From Bacillus sp. (in: firmicutes) (lineage in GTDB: Bacteria; Bacillota; Bacilli; Bacillales; Salisediminibacteriaceae): a stretch of 64,000 nt of DNA. The translations under genes were made by a program, and so were the position numbers. Each line of letters starts with the position of its first letter. Position 1 is the stretch's first letter. The notes below the pieces were generated by a model. That model was not told the DNA's origin and ran no database searches. It worked only from the letters and a program-made list of their open reading frames with translations. Positions 38,134-47,580 of this stretch are shown here, piece after piece. The DNA lies in contig PWLM01000046.1 in the NCBI GenBank assembly GCA_003560495.1, positions 32,326-96,325 on the forward strand, given 5' to 3'.

Positions 38134-39546
38134 TTGAAGAATATTTTATTTGCGGCCTCTGAAAGCACGCCGTTTATGAAAACAGGAGGGCTTGCAGATG
38201 TTACCGGCTCTCTCCCCCAGGCCCTGAACAAAATCCGGCAGAATGAAGTCCGTGTCATGCTGCCTTTTTATGAAGCCATGGATGAATCCTACAAAAAAGA
38301 AGCTGTAAAAAAAGCTTCTTTTGACGTTCCAGTCGGATGGCGTATTCAGGAAGCCCATCTTTATGAATTGGAATGGGAAGGTGTTGTCCACTATTTTATT
38401 AGAAACGAATTTTATTTCGGCCGGGATGATGTGTACGGATATTTTGACGACGGGGAACGCTTTGCTTTTTTCAGCCGGGCTGTGATTGAATCTTTCCCTT
38501 ATCTTGATTTTGATGTGGATGTTCTGCACGCCCACGACTGGCAGACCGGTCTGGCAGTCGCATTTGCCGGAATACTGCAGCCTAAGCCCGGCCTGCGCAC
38601 CGTATTTACGATCCATAATATTCAGCATCAGGGGTGGATGGGGCCGGACGCTTTTTACGATGTTTTAAACATTGGTCCCGAACATTTTGCCGGTCTCGAA
38701 TGGCATGGGATGATCAACTGTATGAAAGCAGCACTTCATCATACAGATAAAATTACAACTGTCAGTCCCAGTTACGCCCAGGAAATCAGGCAGCCGTATT
38801 ACGGAGAGGGGCTGGATCCTGTTCTTAACGCCCGTTCTGCTGACCTCATGGGAATTATCAACGGAATCAATACAGACGATTACAACCCCGCCACTGACCC
38901 TAACCTTGCTGAACCATATACCACGTCACGCTTAAAGAAAAAAGCAAACAAGCGGCGGCTTCAGAAACAGCTCTGCCTGAAGGATGACCCTGATATTCCT
39001 ATGTACTCTATCGTTTCCCGCCTTGTAGAGCAGAAAGGATTTCACCTTCTCGAACATATTCTCGATGAATTTCTTCAGGAAAATGTCCAGGTCGTCCTTC
39101 TCGGTACCGGGGACACCGCTTTCGAGCAGTCTTTTGCCTATTTTTCCAGCCGGTACCCGGATAAAATGTCAGCTCTTCTCCGCTTCAGTGAACCGCTCGC
39201 AAGGCAGATATATGCAGCGTCCGATTTCTTTATTATGCCGTCCAAGTTCGAGCCGTGCGGTCTATCCCAGCTTATTGCCCTCCAGTATAAAACGATTCCG
39301 ATTGTCAGGGAAACAGGCGGACTGAAGGACACTGTCCAGCCTTACAACGAAATTACCGGAGAAGGCAACGGCTTCAGCTTTGCCAACTATAATGCCCACG
39401 AACTTCTTTATTCACTGCGCTATTCGATGCTCGTCTATCATCGGCCGGAACTGTTTAAACCGCTGATCGCCAATGTTAACCGCAGCCGCTTCAGCTGGAA
39501 AGATTCCGCCGAACTTTACAACGGCCTGTATGACGAGCTTGTTTAA
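38134..39546 (+). CDS. glgA: Glycogen synthase (ADP-glucose)
   Basis: Glycosyltransferase family 5 enzyme that extends alpha-1,4-glucan from ADP-glucose. About 470 residues. N-terminal KTGGLADVTGSLP (ADP-glucose contact), LHAHDWQTGLA, TIHNIQHQGW, C-terminal VSRLVEQKGF and PSKFEPCGLSQLIALQY. Two consecutive TTG codons; the second (38134) is 8 nt from GGAGG and preferred. The non-ATG start may limit translation. Confidence 0.96.
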   Translation: MKNILFAASESTPFMKTGGLADVTGSLPQALNKIRQNEVRVMLPFYEAMDESYKKEAVKKASFDVPVGWRIQEAHLYELEWEGVVHYFIRNEFYFGRDDVYGYFDDGERFAFFSRAVIESFPYLDFDVDVLHAHDWQTGLAVAFAGILQPKPGLRTVFTIHNIQHQGWMGPDAFYDVLNIGPEHFAGLEWHGMINCMKAALHHTDKITTVSPSYAQEIRQPYYGEGLDPVLNARSADLMGIINGINTDDYNPATDPNLAEPYTTSRLKKKANKRRLQKQLCLKDDPDIPMYSIVSRLVEQKGFHLLEHILDEFLQENVQVVLLGTGDTAFEQSFAYFSSRYPDKMSALLRFSEPLARQIYAASDFFIMPSKFEPCGLSQLIALQYKTIPIVRETGGLKDTVQPYNEITGEGNGFSFANYNAHELLYSLRYSMLVYHRPELFKPLIANVNRSRFSWKDSAELYNGLYDELV

Positions 39547-39773
39547 TTAAAAGGCTCTGTTAAAGCTCTATGTTAATGGAAGGGCACCTGAGATGGAGAA
39601 TCCCCTCCATAGCAGGCCAGGTTGGAGCGGAGATTTTTCCAGCAATCATCACCGAACTTTAATCCATCTGATTAAAAACGATTTTAATTAATAATTTTTA
39701 CTGCAGAAGCAGTGTATTTACAAAACATTCACTACCTTCATCATGAGGATAAATAAAGGGAGGCACCCGTATT

Positions 39774-42203
39774 ATGGAATACACTGTTGAAACGTTTCAG
39801 GAGCTTTTAGCTGAAAAATTAAAAAAAGACCGTGGCAGATCGCTTCAGGAAGCCAATGAAAAAGACCTGTACTATGCCGTCGCTTCCATTGCTCAGGAGC
39901 GCCTAAATGAAAAATGGGTAAATACCCGTGAAAAATACAAGCAGAATGATGAGCGCCAGGTATATTATATCTCGATGGAATTTTTAATCGGCAGACTGAT
40001 GGAAAATAACCTGATGAACTGCGGCCTGCTTGATATCTGTAATGAAACGCTCATAAGCCTCGGTAAAGATCCCGAAAAAGTTTACAGCCAGGAGCATGAC
40101 GCAGGACTCGGTAACGGAGGGCTCGGCCGGCTTGCAGCGTGCTTTCTCGATTCTATCGCTTCCCTCCGCTACGCTGGGCATGGGAGCGGTATACGCTACA
40201 GGTACGGACTGTTTGAGCAGCGAATTATTCACGGCAACCAGGTGGAGCTTCCTGACTACTGGCTGAAAGAAGAATATCCGTGGGAAACGCGGCGTCCCGA
40301 AGAGTCTCTGACGGTTCATTTCGGTGGAGAAGTTCATATGCACCACCGTGCGGACAACGTACTGGAGTTTTCCTACGAAGACACAGATGAAGTAAGAGCC
40401 GTCCCTTATGACGTGCCTGTATCCGGATATCACAATGACGTTGTTAACACTCTCCGTCTATGGAGCGCCGAACTTCCCGAGCAGGAAACTGATATTCTCG
40501 CAGAATCGGAAAGCAAATACTATCATCATCTGGACCATATGCACTCCATCGAACAGATTTCTGGTTTTCTTTATCCGGATGATTCCCAGTATGAAGGAAA
40601 AGAACTGCGCATTAAGCAGCAGTATTTTCTCGTATCAGCTACGATTCAGAATATTATACGGGAGTTTAAGGAGCAGAAAGGCCATGACCTTCACCAGCTC
40701 CATGAAAAAGCAGTTATCCAGATAAATGATACCCACCCTTCTCTTGCAGTACCTGAGCTGATGCGTATTCTAATGGATAATGAAAAGTTTTCATGGGAGG
40801 ATGCCTGGGAAGTAACGACAAAAACTGTTGCCTACACTAACCATACTACTCTCAGTGAAGCACTCGAAAAATGGCCTGTGCATATGATTAAAAACCTGCT
40901 CCCGCGTATTTACATGATTATTTACGAAATTAACGAACGCTTCTGCCGCGGCATCTGGTTCGACCATCCGGAACTGCGCGATAAAATTCCGGAAGTCGCC
41001 GTTATTGCCGACGATCAGATCCATATGGCACGGCTTGCCATCGTCGGCAGCTTCAGTGTAAATGGTGTAGCTCAACTCCACACAGAAATACTTAAGAAAA
41101 AGGAAATGAAACCTTTTTATGAACTGTTTCCTTCCAAATTCAATAACAAAACAAACGGTATCACCCACAGGCGCTGGCTCCTTCAGGTTAATCCAAAGCT
41201 GTCCGAAACAATTACAGAAGCTATCGGTCCGCAGTGGATCCGGCAGCCGGCTAAACTGATCGGCCTGATGAGATATTCCAACGACCGCCCGTTTCTGGAC
41301 GATATCGCTTCTGTTAAACATCAAAACAAACTGGCACTTGCTGACTTGATTAAATCCCGGACTGGTATCACTATCAACGAGCATTCTATTTTTGACGTTC
41401 AGATCAAACGGCTGCACGAATACAAACGCCAGCTTCTGAATATCTTCCACGTGATTTATTTGTACAACGAGCTGAAAGATAATCCGTCGCTTGACCTTAC
41501 TCCCCGCACCTTTATTTTTGCGGCTAAGGCGGCACCGAGTTACCATATGGCTAAAGAAGTAATCAAGCTGATTCATCACGTGGCCTCCGTAGTGAACCAC
41601 GACAAAGATATCAATGATAAGCTGAAAGTCATTTTTCTCGAAAACTACAACGTCAGCCTGGCTGAAAAAATTATTCCCGCTGCGGAACTCAGCGAACAAA
41701 TTTCAACAGCCAGTAAAGAAGCATCCGGCACTGGGAACATGAAAATGATGATGAACGGTGCTATGACTGTAGGGACTCTGGACGGTGCCAACATTGAAAT
41801 CAAAGATCTCGTCGGTGATGATAACATCTTTATTTTCGGGCTGAACAGTGAACAGGTTCTCGATTATTATGCCAATGGCGGTTATAATGCAAAAGACATT
41901 TACCACACAGATGAGCGTGTCCGCCGCATTATGGATCAGCTGAAAGTTGGTGCATTCGGTTCCCAGGAAATCGAATTCAAAGATATTTTTTATCATATGC
42001 TCTACCATAACGATCCGTATTTTGTACTGAAGGACTTCGATCCATATATAGAAACCCATGAGCTCGTAGAACGCAGCTATCGTAACCAGGAATACTGGCA
42101 GAAGATGAGCGTAGCGAACATTGCCTACTCCGGCAAATTCTCCAGTGACCGGACAATTCACGAATACGCTTCAGACATATGGAAGATCAATCCTGTAAAA
42201 TAA
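39774..42203 (+). CDS. glgP: Glycogen/maltodextrin phosphorylase
   Basis: GT35 enzyme releasing glucose 1-phosphate from glycogen. 809 residues. It shows YYISMEFLIGR, DAGLGNGGLGRLAACFLDS and the pyridoxal phosphate site EASGTGNMKMMMNGAMTVGT with the PLP Lys near 657. Its start ATG follows GGGAGGCACCCGTATT. A 227-nt gap after glgA suggests an extra promoter. Confidence 0.97.
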   Translation: MEYTVETFQELLAEKLKKDRGRSLQEANEKDLYYAVASIAQERLNEKWVNTREKYKQNDERQVYYISMEFLIGRLMENNLMNCGLLDICNETLISLGKDPEKVYSQEHDAGLGNGGLGRLAACFLDSIASLRYAGHGSGIRYRYGLFEQRIIHGNQVELPDYWLKEEYPWETRRPEESLTVHFGGEVHMHHRADNVLEFSYEDTDEVRAVPYDVPVSGYHNDVVNTLRLWSAELPEQETDILAESESKYYHHLDHMHSIEQISGFLYPDDSQYEGKELRIKQQYFLVSATIQNIIREFKEQKGHDLHQLHEKAVIQINDTHPSLAVPELMRILMDNEKFSWEDAWEVTTKTVAYTNHTTLSEALEKWPVHMIKNLLPRIYMIIYEINERFCRGIWFDHPELRDKIPEVAVIADDQIHMARLAIVGSFSVNGVAQLHTEILKKKEMKPFYELFPSKFNNKTNGITHRRWLLQVNPKLSETITEAIGPQWIRQPAKLIGLMRYSNDRPFLDDIASVKHQNKLALADLIKSRTGITINEHSIFDVQIKRLHEYKRQLLNIFHVIYLYNELKDNPSLDLTPRTFIFAAKAAPSYHMAKEVIKLIHHVASVVNHDKDINDKLKVIFLENYNVSLAEKIIPAAELSEQISTASKEASGTGNMKMMMNGAMTVGTLDGANIEIKDLVGDDNIFIFGLNSEQVLDYYANGGYNAKDIYHTDERVRRIMDQLKVGAFGSQEIEFKDIFYHMLYHNDPYFVLKDFDPYIETHELVERSYRNQEYWQKMSVANIAYSGKFSSDRTIHEYASDIWKINPVK

Positions 42204-42209
42204 AACAAA

Positions 42210-42242
42210 AAGGCAGTTCCAACGGTCGGTTGGAACTGCCTT
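42210..42242. terminator. Shared terminator of glgP and the Lon-like gene
   Basis: 14-bp perfect stem AAGGCAGTTCCAAC/GTTGGAACTGCCTT with a 5-nt loop between convergent genes, flanked by A and T-rich sequence. Confidence 0.9.
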
Positions 42243-42255
42243 CAGTTTGTTAACG

Positions 42256-44688
42256 TTATTCCTTCAGCTGCTCCCGTTCTTCTTTTGCTATTTCATGCAT
42301 TTTTGAAAACCGCTCGTCTGCCCTCGCAAAAATAGACCCTTCCGGAAATTCCCCATTATTATTACGTTCATATCCTGCATGAAAGCCGGTCAGTATTTCC
42401 AGTCCATCTGCAATATGTCCGATCGCCCAAATATGAAACTGCCCGTTCCGGACCGCTTCCACAACTTCTTCATCGAGCATAAGATTTTTTACATTCTGCT
42501 TTGGAATGATTACCCCCTGCTCGCCGGTCAGGCCGTTTTGACTGCAGATGTGATAAAAACCTTCAACTTTTTCATTAACACCACCGATCGGCTGAATCTC
42601 TCCCCATTGATTAACCGATCCCGTAACAGCCGTACCCTGATGAATTGGCACTTCGGCGAGTGACGAAAGCAGTACATACAGCTCTGTACTGGAAGCACTG
42701 TCCCCGTCAATCATCGTGTACGTCTGCTCGAATGTAATACTTGCGGAAAGCGGGATCGGTCTGTTTTTGGCAAATTGGCCTGACAAAAAACCTGTAAGAA
42801 TCATCATTCCTTTATGATGAATTTGACCGCTCATAGCTGTTTCCCGTTCAATATTGACTATGCCGTTCTTGCCGGCAAATGTCTGCGCCGTGATTTTAGT
42901 CGGAATGCCAAACAGCGAATCTCTCGTTCCCATAACGGCAAGACCATTGATCTGACCGATACGTCTGCCTTTTGTTTCGATCATAATCGTTCCATTATGG
43001 ATCATTTCCCTGAATTTTTCCGGGACATGATTGGATCTCTGCGTTTTTTCAAATAGAGCTTTCTGAATGTGCGTTTTATCGACAATCTCCTCTTCTGCTT
43101 CTTTCGCATAAAAACTCGATTCCACGAGCAGTTTCGTTATATCCTGAAACCGTGTCGTCAATTTTGTTTTTTCATCGACAAGTCTGGAACTGTAGTTAAT
43201 GACATCTGCCACGGCTCTTCGGTGAAAAGGAAGCAGCCCTTCGTCCTCGGCATAGTTTTTTATGAAGCAGGCCATTTTATGATTGTTTTCATCGCTTTTA
43301 GGCATTTCAGTATCAAATTCCACTTTCACTTTAAACAGCTTGTCGAAATCTTCATCGAGTCTGGAGAGCAGTTCATATATATAATAAGACCCTATGATGA
43401 TTATTTTCACGTTCAACGGAATCGGTTCTGGTTTAATCGCACTCGCCGGGAAAAGCCCCCGGTCTTCATTCGGGTTTTCGATCGGTATATTCCCTGACTG
43501 CAAAGCTCTTTTTAACCCAGTCCAGGCATAGGGGTGCTGGAGAAGTTCAGATGCCTGCAGAATCAAATATCCCCCATTGGCCAGATGAAGCGCGCCTGGT
43601 TTAATCATAGTAAAATCTGTAATCAGGTTACCCAGCTGCCCCTGATATTCCACTTTCCCAAAAAGGTTCTGGTACGTTGGATTTGTTTCGTAAATAACCG
43701 GGGCCCCTTCCAGACCTTTATTATTCACAAACAAATTTACCGCGTATCTGAGAAACGGCTTTTCTTTCGGCCCCGCCAGTGCATTCAAAACCGTTTCCTG
43801 CTCCTCTTCCTCCGAAAAAAAGAAATGAAAATGCTCTACCACATCAGAATAATAGGCGTCCAGGTATGTTCCTACCTTCTTATTTTCATAATATTTTTCT
43901 TTCAGCGGAATAAAAAGACTTTTTACTGAATTGGACGTTATTTCCTTCATAAAAGCCTGGACACTCTTCCGGAGCTGATCTTCTTTTTTTTGAATCTGCA
44001 GCACGGTTTCCTGCAGTTTATCCTCAAGCAGCTTCTCCTGTTCTTTAAGGTGCTCTTTCTGCTGCGGGGAAAGCCGTTTGAATTCCTCAACGCTGATCGG
44101 CTTTCCGTCAATAAGAGGAATTGTATTAATACCTCCCGGGGATCGTTCAATTTTATAATGGTGCTCCCCTGCAAAGACTTCGGCCTCTTTCCAGAGCTGC
44201 TCTACACTCCTCCGGAATTCATCTATCATTTTTCTTTTCTGTTTTTCATAGCCGTCGCTTGTGAAAGCACTCCGTATTTCCCTTTCAATATCCATCAGCA
44301 GAATTTCCATGTCCCTGCGGAATTCGTGTCCCTTCCCTGCTTCAAAAGAAATTACTACCGGACGGTCGTGGTTGTCAAAGTTGTGAACGTAGCCCCAGTC
44401 ACGCGGAACTTCTCCTGACTCTGCCATTTTTGAGACGCTTCCCTGCGTGTAGGTCATTCTACCGGTTCCTGCAGGCCCCACTACAAACAAATTATATCCG
44501 TTCTGTTCCACTGCCAGCCCGAAGGACATCGCCTGTTCTGCACGCTTCTGCCCGATCATATCAATACTGCATTTTCCAATATCGTCTGTTGTTTCGAAAT
44601 CAAAAAAATCGTCACGGCACTCTGATCTCAGTTTCTCCGGCGGCAGCCGGTGGGATGATCTTTTCTGGTCGAACTCTTCGGTATTCAT
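42256..44688 (-). CDS. LonC-like protease (AAA-type domain plus Lon protease domain)
   Basis: Cytoplasmic protease with the S16 Ser-Lys dyad. 810 residues. The AAA_32-type N-terminal module starts with a P-loop VGPAGTGRMT (70-79), in which the Walker Lys is Arg; a helical insert (about 150-260) is predicted coiled coil. The Walker B-like strand reads GGYLILQASELL, with Gln where Asp is usual. The protease domain carries MIDGDSASSTELY (catalytic Ser near 662) and GGVNEKVEGF (catalytic Lys near 707). No membrane segments, so not LonB. These changes recall the ATP-independent LonC group, by memory. Flanked by the glg cluster and a decayed island. Confidence 0.85.
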   Translation of the reverse strand: MNTEEFDQKRSSHRLPPEKLRSECRDDFFDFETTDDIGKCSIDMIGQKRAEQAMSFGLAVEQNGYNLFVVGPAGTGRMTYTQGSVSKMAESGEVPRDWGYVHNFDNHDRPVVISFEAGKGHEFRRDMEILLMDIEREIRSAFTSDGYEKQKRKMIDEFRRSVEQLWKEAEVFAGEHHYKIERSPGGINTIPLIDGKPISVEEFKRLSPQQKEHLKEQEKLLEDKLQETVLQIQKKEDQLRKSVQAFMKEITSNSVKSLFIPLKEKYYENKKVGTYLDAYYSDVVEHFHFFFSEEEEQETVLNALAGPKEKPFLRYAVNLFVNNKGLEGAPVIYETNPTYQNLFGKVEYQGQLGNLITDFTMIKPGALHLANGGYLILQASELLQHPYAWTGLKRALQSGNIPIENPNEDRGLFPASAIKPEPIPLNVKIIIIGSYYIYELLSRLDEDFDKLFKVKVEFDTEMPKSDENNHKMACFIKNYAEDEGLLPFHRRAVADVINYSSRLVDEKTKLTTRFQDITKLLVESSFYAKEAEEEIVDKTHIQKALFEKTQRSNHVPEKFREMIHNGTIMIETKGRRIGQINGLAVMGTRDSLFGIPTKITAQTFAGKNGIVNIERETAMSGQIHHKGMMILTGFLSGQFAKNRPIPLSASITFEQTYTMIDGDSASSTELYVLLSSLAEVPIHQGTAVTGSVNQWGEIQPIGGVNEKVEGFYHICSQNGLTGEQGVIIPKQNVKNLMLDEEVVEAVRNGQFHIWAIGHIADGLEILTGFHAGYERNNNGEFPEGSIFARADERFSKMHEIAKEEREQLKE

Positions 44689-44844
44689 TCAGGAGCCTCC
44701 CACTAATATTTATTATGTCTTTCTTATTACTATTAGACATATAAATTCCAATCCCTTCTTTACGGAATGATGTAATGAAAAATACCGGTTATCCTTATTT
44801 TTAACCGCTCCCCCGAAAGAAAAAGTAAATATCCACCAGAAAAA

Positions 44845-44872
44845 AGCCTCCGTCTTTTATAAGACGGAGGCT
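44845..44872 (-). terminator. Terminator hairpin, left copy bracketing the island
   Basis: Stem AGCCTCCGTCTT/AAGACGGAGGCT, loop TTAT, T-rich tail (T5) on the minus strand. The identical 28-nt sequence recurs at 47963-47990. Confidence 0.9.
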
Positions 44873-44965
44873 CCAGACTGTTTATAAAGTATTTTTTATG
44901 AATGGTTATACGCTTCCCTGCTTCCGCCTTCCAGGGGACGCTTTCCGGCGGGCCGGCTCTTATAG
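44873..44965 (-). repeat. Right-end fragment of the terminator-associated repeat
   Basis: Reading leftward to the hairpin on the minus strand, this ends ...ACTTTATAAACAGTCTGG, matching the right end of copies 2 and 3; further in, blocks corresponding to GAAAGCGTCC and GAAGCAGGGAA are kept. About 90 nt remain. Confidence 0.7.
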
Positions 44966-45019
44966 TTGAGGCTGCTTCACCGTACTTAAGTAATTACGGA
45001 TCGCATGCGTGTTTATTTA

Positions 45020-45283
45020 CTAAAATATAAATAGTACAAATACTGCCACTATTACCGTATTTAAGGGGATGGTAAATACACCCATAGTTTTGGCTTTCTT
45101 TTTATGATCTTCCTGCTGCCGATTAAACTGCGCCTCTAAAAAGAAATTTCCAATGGAAATAATAAGGACCAATAACAAGTACATGGCTACATTCTCTTGG
45201 AATAAATTAGTGAATGCAGGAGACAGCATCAACAGGGTAACTAATTGGATCAGTGAGATAATATACTTATCTAGGAAATTCAT
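45020..45283 (-). CDS. Small membrane protein, probable bacteriocin immunity protein
   Basis: 87 residues with three hydrophobic segments (about 8-25, 31-48, 68-86) and a charged loop (FNRQQEDHKKKAKT). Strong AAGGAGGAGAG before the ATG. It follows the bacteriocin-like gene by 16 nt on the same strand. Small membrane proteins in this position are often immunity proteins; that role is inferred from position only. Confidence 0.6.
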   Translation of the reverse strand: MNFLDKYIISLIQLVTLLMLSPAFTNLFQENVAMYLLLVLIISIGNFFLEAQFNRQQEDHKKKAKTMGVFTIPLNTVIVAVFVLFIF

Positions 45284-45299
45284 TTGCTCTCCTCCTTCA

Positions 45300-45836
45300 T
45301 TAAGGACACATTAGTTGTCCACCAGTATAAACTAACCCCATACCAGTAGCAACGGCAAGCGCTACTGGGCCTGATACACCTAGGATAACAGCTGCAGTAG
45401 CAAGACTGGTTGTATGACCGAATCCTAGTATGCTAAGCGCATTCGAACAAGTACTCATGGTACCAATCCCGTCATTTTCTCCCTGGGCTTCCGTTGCTGC
45501 ACCAACCATCAATTGTTCCAGTTCCTGTTTGGTGCTATCTCCTTTTTCTCCCGCAATAATTGCATTGAAATGGTTAAAACCGCTTCGTATTTCCCCGTAA
45601 TTGACGGATGAATGATCTCTCGCAGCCTCTTTCAAAGCACTATCGTCCGTAATTACTAATTCTTCGTTTTCAATATCAAATTCAACACTGTTTTCAATCG
45701 CTTCTGCCAGCGCCACATCCTCTGAACTGAGCTCATGATCTGAACTTCCCTGAGCGGCGAAGCTGGTTTAGCCGAAAGTAACAACCAACAAAACAGTCAC
45801 CATCAACATCGCAAAACTTTTCTTCAACATTCCCAT
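45300..45836 (-). pseudogene. Bacteriocin-like secreted precursor with a nonsense codon in its signal peptide
   Basis: From ATG 45836, with GGAG nearby, the frame reads a signal peptide MGMLKKSFAMLMVTVLLVV-TFG, then TAA at 45770-45768, then continues in frame with TSFAAQGSS, including an apparent cleavage site after SFA. The remaining frame has an acidic propeptide (about 85 residues) and a hydrophobic Gly/Ala-rich C-terminus of about 50 residues bounded by two Cys (STCSNALSILGF ... GGQLMCP). This layout resembles secreted class II-type bacteriocin precursors. No known family recognised. The single in-frame stop suggests recent inactivation, or a sequencing error. Confidence 0.6.
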
Positions 45837-45839
45837 TTT

Positions 45840-46197
45840 TCCAACTCCATTCTATGAATTTTTCACTACGGTGAACAATTTACTAAAAAATATTTACAAT
45901 TTCAAGTTCTTCCATGATGATAATGGCCGTAAACTAATAATTTTTTTAAAACAGTATAAATAAGCAAGGTTAATATTAATGAATTTCCAATTATAGTTAT
46001 ATATTGTAATTTAATCACTTGATGATAAGAATAAATATTTAAAAGTAAAAAAATATCTTCAGTCTTCTAAAGCTCTTAGATAAGATTGACTCCATAACAT
46101 TCTATCAGCCTCATAGAGCGAACTTCTTTTTCCTATGCTCCCTGGTCCTGTAATTCTTCCATAACCGGAGTCATAATAGAGGAAAGGAGCTGATAGT
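45840..46197. other. AT-rich spacer inside the island
   Basis: About 360 bases, very AT-rich from 45890 to 46080, between the leftward bacteriocin-like gene and the rightward plasmid-type genes. No ORF or named motif. It presumably holds divergent promoters. Confidence 0.4.
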
Positions 46198-46608
46198 ATG
46201 CAAAGAAATGAGTTTGTTGAACATGTTTCCTGTTCCATTGTGAAAGGCCGCTATTATCATGTGGGGATTATTCCTGAAACCAACTGGCAGTGCGACGACT
46301 ACGATGGGCCGGCAATAACGGTCAAAGTATATTTTGTAGGAAACAGCAGCACCCAGAACTATCCGCCGCAATACGCGCCGAAAGATCGGCTCCGCATCCG
46401 GGAAGCAGAAGACCGTCTTTGGGAAAAGTATAATCTATCATATGTTAATAATTTACGCAGGACCGTCCATTTGGGCGGTCTATTTTTGTTTTCAATCAAA
46501 AATAGAAGGAGAGATGACCATGGCACGATTAGCAAGCCAGTCCAAAGCAGGATACTATCCGATACCAGTAGAGGAAATAGAGCGTATCATACCGCATTTG
46601 CGGATTAA
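46198..46608 (+). CDS. Unknown plasmid/ICE-type protein, C-terminus probably altered
   Basis: 136 codons. The first about 80 residues look like a real protein (MQRNEFVEHVSCSIVKGRYY...KDRLRIREAEDRLWEKY) with a good AAAGGAG site before the ATG. The rest reads through a terminator hairpin at 46461-46480 and overlaps the next gene out of frame by 89 nt, so the original stop has probably been lost by mutation. Family not recognised; the neighbour is a plasmid-type methyltransferase. Confidence 0.5.
   Translation: MQRNEFVEHVSCSIVKGRYYHVGIIPETNWQCDDYDGPAITVKVYFVGNSSTQNYPPQYAPKDRLRIREAEDRLWEKYNLSYVNNLRRTVHLGGLFLFSIKNRRRDDHGTISKPVQSRILSDTSRGNRAYHTAFAD
46461..46490 (+). terminator. Terminator-like hairpin inside the island
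   Basis: 8-bp stem GACCGTCC/GGGCGGTC with ATTT loop, followed by TATTTTTGTTTT. Confidence 0.7.
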
Positions 46609-47559
46609 CTATGTTCCGGGAGAACAGGAATACATTAACGCCCTTGATCCCTGCTGCGGGGAAGGCGAAGCGCTCCAGATCTTTTCAAATGCCATGAAGC
46701 CGGTAGACGCCATCCGCTTTACGTCCTACGGCGTCGAACTGGAACAAACCCGCTTTGAAAAAGCAGCGGCTGTCCTTGACCACACCATTCATGAAGATTA
46801 TGCTCTGCTTCGCGCCAACGATGCTTACTCCATGATGGGGCTTAATCCACCGTATGATGAAAATTATAAGGAGCGCAGTGAACTCCGCTTCTTACGAACG
46901 CTTTCGGGAAAAGCAAAAAACGTTCTCTGTAAAAACGGCCTTCTAATGTTTTGCATTCCGCAGGCGGTTCTGGCTCCTTGTGCAATCCACCTGACAAAGA
47001 CATTCAAGGATATTCGCGTCTTTCGATTCACCGACGACTTCTTTGATCAGTTTGAGCAGGTGGTTGTCTTTGGAAGTCATGGTTCTTCCCCGTTGACAGA
47101 ACAGCGGAAGCAGGCAAAACACCTTCGTGCCCAGAAGTCGATCCGAAAGAAATTCTGACACTGGCTGAAATGGAAGAGGAAACCTTTGTCATTCCTGCTC
47201 ACAAAGAAGGGGTAAAAATCTTCCGGGCGGATGCGCTAAATAAAGAAGAGCTTTCCAAAGACCTGGCCTCCTCTACGGTATTTTCCGAATTTCAGCAGCG
47301 GGTCACGGTCTCGATTAACCGCATCATTATGAAGCAGCCCATTCTCCCGCTTAAATCCACCCTCGACGGTGTCGCGGTAGCGAGTGGTGCCATTGGAGGG
47401 AATCTTGGGACACATATCGTAAGCGGTGTAACCAAACCCATCACGCGCATTCACCCGATATATGACGATGAAGGAAAATTTACCGGAGAAAAACATGTGA
47501 AGTTTCATACCTCCGCTGTCCGCATTTTCACGCAGAATGGCGTTCACGAACTGATCTAA
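46520..47559 (+). pseudogene. Frameshifted SAM-dependent methyltransferase (DUF6094-like)
   Basis: The first frame runs from ATG 46520 (AGGAG 8 nt upstream) to TGA 47158 and encodes a class I methyltransferase: ALDPCCGEGEAL (SAM motif I), GVELEQTRF (motif II) and GLNPPYDEN, an NPPY motif typical of amino-methylating DNA or adenine methyltransferases. Near 47125-47135 the coding signal moves to another frame, PEVDPKEILTLAEMEEETF, and runs to 47559 (ending NGVHELI). A one-base change would join them into about 346 residues. From memory, DUF6094-type proteins are found on Bacillus plasmids and integrative elements. Confidence 0.75.
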
Positions 47560-47580
47560 TTGTAGAAAGGATAAAGTCTG

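Noticed and set aside
39547-39773. Another repeat copy between glgA and glgP
   Set aside because: It has GC-rich blocks like GGTTGGAGCGGAGA that recall Bacillaceae intergenic repeats, but I could not align it with the family here and see no duplicated hairpin.
46171-46371. 66-codon leftward frame in the island
   Set aside because: Overlaps the better supported gene at 46198 and lacks a ribosome site.
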